Positions 56,874 through 64,000 of a stretch of 64,000 bases of DNA are shown piece by piece. The notes below the pieces were generated by a model. That model was not told where the DNA came from, made no database searches, and saw only the letters and a list, made by a program, of their open reading frames with translations. How positions within the stretch are numbered: position 1 is the stretch's first letter; the number at the start of each line of letters is the position of its first letter. This DNA comes from Curvularia sp. ZM96 (lineage: Eukaryota; Ascomycota; Dothideomycetes; Pleosporales; Pleosporaceae). The DNA lies in the NCBI GenBank assembly GCA_022457065.1, contig JAJGBQ010000001.1, positions 6,200,001 to 6,264,000 on the forward strand, given 5' to 3'. The translations under genes and the position numbers were made by a program.

Positions 56874-56888
56874 AACCCTAACCCTAAC
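56874..56888. repeat. Short interstitial telomere-like repeat
   Basis: The sequence aaccctaaccctaac holds two and a half units of the fungal telomere repeat CCCTAA. It overlaps the stop codon (56884-56886) of the LPMO gene on the minus strand. Confidence 0.7.
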
Positions 56889-57918
56889 ACTCAATGTTCT
56901 GAATAGTGTACTCTTGGTCTCCCTCAACGACGCCGCACACATCGCCCCAGCCAATTTCAAAGTCATCACTCTTTGGGTTCTTCAGCTTAGCGTTAGGTGC
57001 ACATCTTGCATCTACAGAATAGTAGCTTGTTTCCATCCTGGGTGCGGTGTTCCAATCGCAAACATCGGAAGCTGGGTTTTCTGACCTGCGATGGAGCTGT
57101 TCAGGCGATGCTAAGATATTGGACTTGTGAATATGGTAGTCGTGCCAGGAATGCCTCCCACTATGACGATGTTTAATGTGTCTCCACTTACGTCTAGCCA
57201 GCTCTGCACCGTACGAACTGCTGCGGCCTGTCGAGTCTTTATCGTAGCTGTCAGATCTGTCTTGTTTACCTGCCCTTTGTGATTCGCTAGTAGGATCTAG
57301 TAGTGCAGTATAATGTGTTGTAGGAACAGTTTCAAAGCTTGTATGAGTGTGCGTGGTGGTACTCCTGGCGCTCGAGCTAATCTGAACCGCTGCACAGTTC
57401 ATGAAAAACTCATGCTCACGGTTCAACCAGATCCAAGCAAAGACTGCGATACCTGTTGGTGTGTTTAAAGGGACCTTAAATTTAAAGACTTGTGGCATGT
57501 CTTTGTCCCTGTGAGGGCAGTTCCCATGATATGAAGCTGCGACTTTCCATGTTTGACCTTTGTCCACAGAGAATCCAACCTGGCAGCTTCCACCATAGTG
57601 AGTTGATCCTGGAACACCGATACTATACATGTGGTCGGATAACTCAAAGTAAGCGTCCTGGCCAGGTTCCCATGTGACTTGCGGTCTGCCTTCCTCTGTA
57701 TCTAGAAGGTCAAGATGACCACGACAATCGCCAGGAGAGGGTAATGTTGGTTCGCCCTGAGAATCGCAGCATCCAATCGGAAAATTGAATTCCTTGTCCA
57801 CTTGTGTTGTCAAAGAGTTGGCTTCCATACTGCCACCGAGAGGGGGCGGATACCATAATGACATGTGAGCTCGAACTGTAGTTGTCAAGGATGCTAGCAG
57901 GATGCGCACTACATACAT
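56884..57918 (-). CDS. AA11-like lytic polysaccharide monooxygenase
   Basis: AA11-type LPMOs are secreted copper enzymes that oxidise chitin. The 344-residue reading from ATG 57918 has a 17-residue signal peptide (MYVVRILLASLTTTVRA), leaving His as first mature residue (H18, HMSLWYPPPLGG), as the copper histidine brace needs. The second brace His is H107 in STHYGGSCQ. The AA11 signature continues with KGQTWKVAASYHGNCP, PTGIAVFAWIWLNREHEFFMNCAAV. A Ser/Thr/His/Arg-rich linker and a C-terminal Cys-rich part (VDARCAPNAKLKNP; WGDVCGVVEGD) follow. A longer in-frame start at 58020 would bury the His and is disfavoured. A second AA11-like gene lies about 5 kb to the right. Confidence 0.85.
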   Translation of the reverse strand: MYVVRILLASLTTTVRAHMSLWYPPPLGGSMEANSLTTQVDKEFNFPIGCCDSQGEPTLPSPGDCRGHLDLLDTEEGRPQVTWEPGQDAYFELSDHMYSIGVPGSTHYGGSCQVGFSVDKGQTWKVAASYHGNCPHRDKDMPQVFKFKVPLNTPTGIAVFAWIWLNREHEFFMNCAAVQISSSARSTTTHTHTSFETVPTTHYTALLDPTSESQRAGKQDRSDSYDKDSTGRSSSYGAELARRKWRHIKHRHSGRHSWHDYHIHKSNILASPEQLHRRSENPASDVCDWNTAPRMETSYYSVDARCAPNAKLKNPKSDDFEIGWGDVCGVVEGDQEYTIQNIEC

Positions 57919-58239
57919 CGTGTAGCAGATGTGTAGTAGATAACATACAGATACTGTGAAAAGGTTTCTTCTTAAATAAGATGGCCTTCTTAGATAGCAT
58001 AAATATACGCTAGCAATCATTCAATCAGGATGTTGTTTAGTAAGTTCAACAAGAGAGCACGTGGCGTACGCACGAGCTCGATTATAACCATCCGTCCCTT
58101 ACCCAACCTCTAGTCACCCGCTAATCTATGTATACTTTGAGCTAGTGGGGCTGTGAGCATGTGTAGTATAAAGCTTCCATCTGCTGGAGAGCATTAGGTT
58201 ATGCAACTGTCGCCAAACGGTGGTATATTCGTCTAATAC
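57919..58239. other. Intergenic region
   Basis: Only promoter and 3' flank are expected here; no other feature is seen. Confidence 0.4.
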
Positions 58240-59037
58240 CTAGTATTCTTGTATACCAAGAAAGTGCAACTTCAGCGTAACTTGAGCTCGCGTAGACTCA
58301 TCCATAGCCTTATGATGTACCTTCAGACGATTCAGAATCTTCACCCATTCGTGTTCCAGATATGGAGCTGTCTGACGGAGCCAGGACATCCTCTGATAGG
58401 CAGAACAGAGAAACGCCACCAGGCGGTCCCTCATATCTGGTAGGTGCGTCGAAAGAAGAGCCAACAATGATTCAATACCACCTTTCCACATACGCTCAGC
58501 CATTGAATGCTTAACTGTCAAATATTGAAGACCAGGATGTCGACAGGCAACGAAAAAGCCTTGATATTCCCGTAGCAGTACCTCGTGAAAATGTACCAGT
58601 TCATCCAACTGGTCACGGGTTGGTTCTTCTTGAGCCTGCAACAAATGGGTTTCGCAATGTTCTTCCACTGTACAAAGCCCAGCGTAGAATTTTTTTGCAT
58701 TAGATGCAGCCAGCTCTAGAGGACTGGGAGATGTTGGTTGCGTAGACTGGAGCTCGGCAGGTTTGGCCGGCCACCCGCTCGGCGGCTTAGACGTGGAGAG
58801 TTGCAAGTTTCTCGGATTATCCAAAGTACTAGCAGAAACCTGGGAAGAGGCTTTTCCACTCTGTTCAGAAGAACCGTCTTTGACCGCCAGCTCGCATCTG
58901 GAAGAATGGGAATCTTGGGCTGAACTCTCAGTATGGTCTGATTCGAGGTTTCCGATATTGTTGCATCTAGTACTCTTTTCCTGATTTTCCGGCTCCCGAG
59001 CGTACTTCGAAGACCCTAGAGAATTGCTAGTTTTCAT
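58240..59037 (-). CDS. Helical protein, Est1-like central region resemblance
   Basis: A single-exon protein of 265 residues. The first 100 residues are polar and disordered (Ser/Asn/Glu-rich). The rest is helical: LDELVHFHEVLLREYQGFFVA, CRHPGLQYLTVKHSMAERMW, GGIESLLALLSTHLPDMRDRLVAFL, then LRQTAPYLEHEWVKILNRL. From memory this order (FFxAxxHP, RMWxxGI, LLxxxLPxxxxxxxAFxxxAY, TxPxxExxWIxxL) occurs in fungal Est1/SMG7-like DNA/RNA-binding region proteins, here shortened. The comparison is unverified; function is unknown. Confidence 0.58.
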   Translation of the reverse strand: MKTSNSLGSSKYAREPENQEKSTRCNNIGNLESDHTESSAQDSHSSRCELAVKDGSSEQSGKASSQVSASTLDNPRNLQLSTSKPPSGWPAKPAELQSTQPTSPSPLELAASNAKKFYAGLCTVEEHCETHLLQAQEEPTRDQLDELVHFHEVLLREYQGFFVACRHPGLQYLTVKHSMAERMWKGGIESLLALLSTHLPDMRDRLVAFLCSAYQRMSWLRQTAPYLEHEWVKILNRLKVHHKAMDESTRAQVTLKLHFLGIQEY

Positions 59038-60524
59038 ATTGCGCCGAGATGCCTAGATATGATCGCTAGACTCATATCTTTGTCTGCTGATTTGGCGAGT
59101 ATAGCGGGTTTGTTTAGCGTGTATGCACACTCGAGGTGAACGTGCGTTAGCAATTTCCGGATAGGACGAAGCTGAGGCTAGAAAGAAGATGACAAGAAAG
59201 TATGGATGACGTGCTTGTTTGATATTGCTACAGAGGTATCCCGTGTGCTCTCTGCTCACTCGAACAGGTTGGCTCAAGATTATTAAGAAGCAGCTCTAGG
59301 GTCCGCCCACCAGCCAACAAGGCTACTAGGCAAAAAAGAAGGCATACGTTATTTCATGTAGTTCTTCAGGCGCGTGCATGCTCCCTAACGCACATTCCAT
59401 TGCCTTGCTGGCTAGATTTTTTGCACTCCTAGCTTACAACACACCGCTTAGTGGCTCGACCTCAATACCAAGTCTCGTTAAGCGCTCCTTCTTAGTGCGA
59501 GCGATCGGGGATGGAGCGAGAGTTTAAGGCAAACCTCTCGCTGGCGGTTCTGGTTGGATGGAGAGCACGGGCGCGAGCAGCGCTGGCTTTGTCCCTTGTT
59601 AATTCCCCCCGTTTAGGCGGCTAACTTCTTATGTGCCCGCCGTTATCTCGTTCAGGGCGCTAACTTTGCCTATCTTTCCTTACTCGGCAGTATCACTCAC
59701 TGCCGCAAGCGAAGGATACAATGGACGCTATCGCTAGCTTGGTTAGTGAAGATAGCCATCTGCTAGTCCCTCTCCCCTCACGCCTTCGTTGTTATAACTA
59801 ACATGTCTCTTCCGAAATGCCTGTTACGTCATATCCAACCATTCATTAGCGCAGAATTGCTGGAACGCTGGCGCGCGGTACTGGTTTTACGGCAATAATA
59901 TTGACTCGTTTAGCCCCTGTTCTTATCACACCAAGGATGGGTGTGTGGTCTGTCACAACATGTCGTGGTCGTACTTCAACTCTCGTGCTGATCGCTGGAT
60001 CTGTACAAATCTTGCACGCTCGAATCACCTGAGATAAGAGCCAACGTTTTCATCTGCCTCACTGTGGCCTTGATAAAGCACTATAATAATATTGTAGATA
60101 TAATTATCATGATAAATCCTGTGAATAACTAGGGATGCGTTTACACATATTGAAGTACTATACACTTCTATGACAAAGAGAGCGGCCCATTCACATGACC
60201 TCTAGAAAAGGTAGATAAAGGTATACCCGCTACGTAAGAAGAGTACAATACAGGGGTTAAGAAACCATAACCACTTATTTGCATCGTGTGTAGAGGTACA
60301 ACAGGCAAGATAGCTTGGAAAGGTATGGGTGCCCTATAGGGGATCAGCTTCCCATGGTTTTCCTGGCGACCACAAGGGTAGTGGCTAGATTGAGATGCAG
60401 CAAGATAGGAGTCGGCGCAGTTGTAGTAAAGTTGCAGATATTTGCCATTGGATGTTCTCTTCATCAAGCAGACTCTAACCCCTTGCATCTTCGAGTAGTA
60501 TTCTGGAGCGCTTTAGATGAGTGG
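59038..60524. other. Intergenic region
   Basis: No gene is supported. GC-richer sequence around 59400-59780 has no frame or repeat I recognise. Short frames near 60168-60488 lack supporting features; they may be the 3' part of the gene at 60525 if an intron was missed. Confidence 0.35.
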
Positions 60525-60806
60525 TTATCCTTTCGCTTGCATGTAGTAATGCGTACCATATGCAGCTTTTGCATTACTCTCTCTCGATAAATTACACCAT
60601 GCTCGGCGTGCCCCTTTCTCTGATGTCGTGACTACATCCGTCCATCCTGGTTTCCCTGCATTTCTTCGCACGCTGTCTTTGAGAGTTCTCCAATTTTCCA
60701 AGAATGGGGCATGCTCAATTAATCCAGACAATACAAGTAGATACTCTCCGTAACGGGGTGTAGCAGTCGTCATTATAGGCTCAAAAGTCTGGAATGAATG
60801 TTCCAA
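60525..60806 (-). CDS. Small hypothetical protein (93 aa), possible partial RRM-like fold
   Basis: An ATG-initiated frame: YGEYLLVLSGLIEHAPFLEN, GKPGWTDVVTTSEKGARRAW, NLSRESNAKAAYGTHYY. The two beta-like segments and AxAAYxxHY ending recall the second half of an RRM-like fold, but RNP motifs are not evident. It may be a fragment or may splice into downstream sequence (a GC donor at 60538 is possible). Confidence 0.38.
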   Translation of the reverse strand: MEHSFQTFEPIMTTATPRYGEYLLVLSGLIEHAPFLENWRTLKDSVRRNAGKPGWTDVVTTSEKGARRAWCNLSRESNAKAAYGTHYYMQAKG

Positions 60807-61044
60807 CGCAAAACCAGCAGATTTGGAGGATTAAATAAAACTCCATACTTTGCTAGTGCTTATCTAGCTAGGGCTGCTGTCGGCTACAGGTAAGAGGAAA
60901 ATACGGAAGGGCTCGGATGCGGACTGCAGTTACTTATTACATAGCAGATCAAGGATGATAGTTACTCACGCAACCGAGCACCTGCTCCAATCAGCTCTAC
61001 TCCAGATATCTATTATTCAAAAACGGAATGAGCTTGACAAACAC

Positions 61045-61619
61045 CTATAAACTTGGGCATGGCGATGCAATCTCAACACGTCGTTGTGCAGGCATAATGA
61101 CGTGATCAGGTGATAGCAATCGCCAGAACGTAGTCTCGCTCTTCCTACAGGTTGGACAAGCCACGTATCTCCCATTCAAGCCTGCATACTTTACCCATAC
61201 ACGAATGCAGTTTCGACAATATACGTGGCCTTAGCTGTTAGCTCGTATACCTGTATAGATGACATCAACTTACCGCAAACTAGAGCAATGCGGGTGGAGC
61301 TTTCGGGATCTAGGCAAATAGCACATTTGAGATTATAGAGTCGCAATGGTCTCTGCGATCCGCGGTCCAAGTGGTCGGCATGCTGACAAGGAAGAAAGGG
61401 CGACAAACCCGAAAAACGGACGCAAAGGCCGCAGATAACCTTTTTAATATTAGAAAAATCGCTGGATGTAGGTGGTGATGAACTTACACAACGACAATCT
61501 CTTAATACATAAACGAGACCCTCTTTCCCAATCCCTTCTTCGAGCGTTCTCGAGCATACGGCGCAGTGTTCTGCCATAGAGATGATTTCGATGCGAAGTG
61601 CGGTTGGAGTAAAGCACAT
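61045..61619 (-). CDS. RING finger protein (C3HC4), three exons
   Basis: Exons 61488-61619, 61274-61439 and 61045-61229 give 160 residues. Introns are 48 and 44 nt with GTAAGT donors. Splicing completes a RING: CAIC, twelve residues, CGHVYCRNC, sixteen residues, CPTC. It would be missed if introns were ignored, since the unspliced frame ends after the first half. An N-terminal Cys-rich part (CAVCSRTL; DCRC; ICGLC) may bind another zinc. RING proteins usually act as E3 ubiquitin ligases; the partner is unknown. A second in-frame ATG (61577, MAEHCAVC) is an equally possible start. Confidence 0.78.
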
Positions 61620-61862
61620 TAAGGTGCAAAAATCTTATACCTTTGTAGATGTTACTGTCGTCGAGGTTTATATATAGAAAGGTTATGAAAAATACGCATA
61701 ATGTAAATTTAAATATAGATTACGTAGATGTATTCATATCAGGTACATGATACCCTTGCTTGAAAGTTTGTCTATATTTGTCAAAATTAGATCAGGGACT
61801 AATTTATGAGTACATGTATAACAGCTGCACTATATGCGATCGGTAGCTCTGCTAATGATGTC

Positions 61863-62171
61863 TCAAGGGCGCTGCTTTGAAACATTCTCAGGCAGTTCAG
61901 TGAAAGCTTCGAGGCTAGGAGCCTCTTTAGCGTGAAGCTCATAGCTACAGTTTGCACGATTAGGTATATCCTTGACTGCACAACCACTATGGTGGTAGTG
62001 ATAGACGTTGATAACTAGGTTACTACTATCCTCCGAAGCTTTCTGTAATAGGCGTTTGGTTTTGACGCACGTCTTTCTTGAACAGACTTGATGGTCTTGC
62101 ACGTGTTGGGCACGACTAGATCGGCGTTTACCACACAGTAAACAAAGGCTTCTTATAATGTTGTGCTCCAT
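61863..62171 (-). CDS. Small Cys-rich hypothetical protein (102 aa)
   Basis: An ATG frame, with LCLLCGKRR and VCSRKTC near the N-terminus suggesting a zinc-binding CX2C...CX4C unit, followed by a His-rich VYHYHHSGC and an acidic end. No signal peptide. It lies upstream of the RING gene on the same strand. Coding is plausible but unproven. Confidence 0.42.
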   Translation of the reverse strand: MEHNIIRSLCLLCGKRRSSRAQHVQDHQVCSRKTCVKTKRLLQKASEDSSNLVINVYHYHHSGCAVKDIPNRANCSYELHAKEAPSLEAFTELPENVSKQRP

Positions 62172-62563
62172 AGCGTTGAGATAAAAGCCTTATTGCTGGG
62201 CTTGCTTGAGCTGGAAATGCTCTACTTGGAGAAATGTGTGAAGAATAACTTCCTATACCCAGTGAGAACCTTCATTCTTATACATAAAATCCAGTCACGA
62301 ACAGACATTAAATTATCTTTGCATCTAGTAATAGTAAATACCCTAACGTAGACAATTAACAAGGCTATGCATGGCTAGGAAGTGTAAGGCAGACATCATG
62401 TTTCAAGTGACGCATCTAATCCCAGTGTCATTCCCATGGAGTAGGTACGTATTTCCCAATCCATGGAATTTTGAAACCTAATGCGTATGATTAATACTGA
62501 TTGCTTAAATCTATAGTTCGCAGATCTCGAACAACATGATAACGTAGAAGACCCTTAGAGGAT
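62172..62563. other. Intergenic region
   Basis: No feature recognised. Confidence 0.4.
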
Positions 62564-63519
62564 TTAACTAGAGCGAAGTGCGAGAGCCTTAACCCTTTCT
62601 TTGTTGTCTGAGCCACATAACCCCCCATCGTCTTCAAGTTCTAGGTAGTTAATCTGGCTGTTAGCTGGAAGAGAATCGGCTATGATTGGTCGGTTGATGC
62701 CTCTATATCGCTGAGGGTAGCGAATCCACACGTTTTGCGGAACATAGCACTTAGACCAGGTTGGATTCTGTGCATCCACTGATTCCGGACTCTCCTGGAG
62801 GTTCGCAATATACATAGGATAACCAGATGGTATTTTCGTCGAAGATTGTGATGCTATCAACCGGACAGGGGAGCACGACATGTAGAATTCTCGATTACCA
62901 GATGAATTTAGCCAAGTCCTATTGGGTCAGTAACGCACTGTGATGGGATAGTCTGACTTGCCATGCGAAGATTACCATATCTGCCCCTGGAAGGAAAGCA
63001 GGAATATCGAAAGAGTAGCTTTGATCAATGTCATAGGAATTTGTAAGTTTGCCTTCTTGACCCTTGCGTACACGCACGCAGTTTCCTTCCCAGCTTTGCA
63101 CGACAATCCATGTTTCCCCATTATCGTATGAGAATGATGCCTGGCAAGAGCCTCCCGAATGAGCTGCGCCAGGATCGTGCATGCTAGCGCCAGTCGTGTT
63201 GGTAGAGTCATAGATTCTGTAGATGTACTGTAAGCCATTGCTTGGAATTGTTCGAGTATGAACTGACATACTGAAACGTTACCGTACTTCCAGTATACCA
63301 AGTTGCATGAGTTCCGTGATGAGTCACATCCCTGTGATGGCCCTTGCAAGGAAAGGATTGCTGACCCCAACCTGGACCTTGGTAGTTTGGATCACCATTT
63401 AATGGCATGATCAGCTTTGCCACCTGTGGATCCCAGAAGTAGGGCGCGGGCTCGCCCACAAAGACGTGCGAACGGACGATTGCAATTGGCAAAAAGGCCC
63501 AAGAAGATTTCATATGCAT
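62564..63519 (-). CDS. AA11-like lytic polysaccharide monooxygenase, second gene
   Basis: Exons 63272-63519, 62962-63216 and 62564-62918 give 285 residues. Residues 1-17 are a signal peptide (MHMKSSWAFLPIAIVRS), then mature His18 (HVFVGEPAPYF). FPCKGHHRD and the second brace His (H102 in PGAAHSGGSCQ) follow, then SFSYDNGETW and EGNCV. The last junction must use a GC donor (TG|GCAAGT...AATAG, 43 nt). It restores the AA11 hallmark FAWTWLNSSGNREFYMSCSPV, which strongly supports the splice. The C-terminal region after the core (KCYVPQNVWIRYPQRY; LELEDDGGLCGS) has no Ser/Thr linker, unlike the neighbour. Expected function is copper-dependent oxidative cleavage of chitin or a related glycan outside the cell. 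Confidence 0.85.
62919..62961 (-). other. GC-AG intron within the AA11-like gene
   Basis: The intron begins GCAAGT and ends AATAG on the minus strand. No GT donor nearby joins the two halves of the conserved FAWTW...NREFYM motif in frame, so the non-canonical donor is required. Confidence 0.78.
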
Positions 63520-63791
63520 CCTTGAAGTCTGAAGTATATAAGAGGAGTTTTTCAGGCTATGGTGGTATGTGATATTAGGCAATGCCTCCAGTTTTATATG
63601 ATGCTCTCAGCCATGCATGTGGTAATTAGTGCAAGGCCAAGGCTGCAGAGGTGGTCGAGTAACGTGGGTGACTTTACGAGGGGCAATGAGTAATTCACAC
63701 GGATCTAATCTTAGCTAAAAGCCCCTAAGAATCACAGTGATGTTCTCTTCACAAACAACCATCTGTATCCTATCCGTTTTTCGTTTTCAGA

Positions 63792-64000
63792 ATGGGACAT
63801 GCCAGCTCTAAATCGGCTTCCACAAAGGATGGACCAACTGGTTATAAGCCATTTGGTGTTCAACTTCCAGTCACGGCCCAGGAGCAGAACAAAGAATCTT
63901 TACGGGACTTGGTCAACGATGGAGAATTTCAGGCTCAGGTGGTCGAAAGATCTTTTCAAATCTTCTTGCATGAAGATCTCCGTGATCACTGGGCACTACA
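63792..64000 (+). CDS. Partial gene at window end with N-myristoylation-like start
   Basis: The ATG at 63792 opens a frame that runs off the window (69 complete codons). It starts MGHASSKSASTKDG, matching the N-myristoylation consensus (Gly2, Ser6), suggesting membrane anchoring. It continues YKPFGVQLPVTAQEQNKESL, then an acidic helical segment. No family is recognised from this part. Confidence 0.55.
   Translation, partial: MGHASSKSASTKDGPTGYKPFGVQLPVTAQEQNKESLRDLVNDGEFQAQVVERSFQIFLHEDLRDHWAL

Noticed and set aside
59380..59790. GC-richer block that could be a transposon remnant
   Set aside because: I found no terminal repeats, frame or known motif to support this.
1..64000. CRISPR arrays, operons and ribosome binding sites
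   Set aside because: The sequence is clearly eukaryotic with spliced genes, and no spaced direct-repeat array is present.

Overview
The window reads as nuclear DNA of a filamentous ascomycete, most likely a Dothideomycete of the Pleosporales type. The evidence is: many short spliceosomal introns (about 43-79 nt, GTRNGT donors, CTAAC/CTGAC branch points); Zn2Cys6 and bZIP-DUF3425 regulators; a cutinase, two AA11-like LPMOs and effector-like secreted proteins; a FunK1 remnant; and an AT-rich, stop-riddled block typical of repeat-induced point mutation (RIP). Exon structures below were deduced by reading frame and splice signals only.

Layout. 0-22.4 kb is gene-rich and mostly conserved: the end of a FAD monooxygenase, a repeat-rich cutinase, a fructosamine kinase, two small secreted effector-like proteins, then a housekeeping block (SPOUT-type RNA methyltransferase, SelK-like protein, RNF10-type RING ligase, Ubp3/USP10-type deubiquitinase, bZIP-DUF3425 regulator). 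RNF10 and Ubp3/USP10 homologues are both linked in the literature to ribosomal-protein ubiquitin turnover, and here they are divergent neighbours.

22.5-25.6 kb is a RIP-destroyed nested transposon: the 5' half of a Fot1/pogo transposase cut by a Ty3/gypsy LTR element of which LTR and gag remain legible.

25.7-64 kb is accessory-like: long empty gaps, a FunK1 pseudogene with RIP-type stops, a Myb/SANT-domain protein, an APH-type kinase, many genes I do not recognise, a C2H2 finger gene, a Zn2Cys6 regulator, a coiled-coil protein, a hidden cysteine-rich secreted protein, a TA-flanked MITE, a four-TM membrane protein, a RING protein and two AA11-like LPMOs. The first LPMO ends inside a short telomere-like repeat. 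Several introns are best explained as GC-AG introns.

Secreted proteins (cutinase, effector candidates, LPMOs) suggest interaction with plant or fungal surfaces, but no single pathway cluster is evident.
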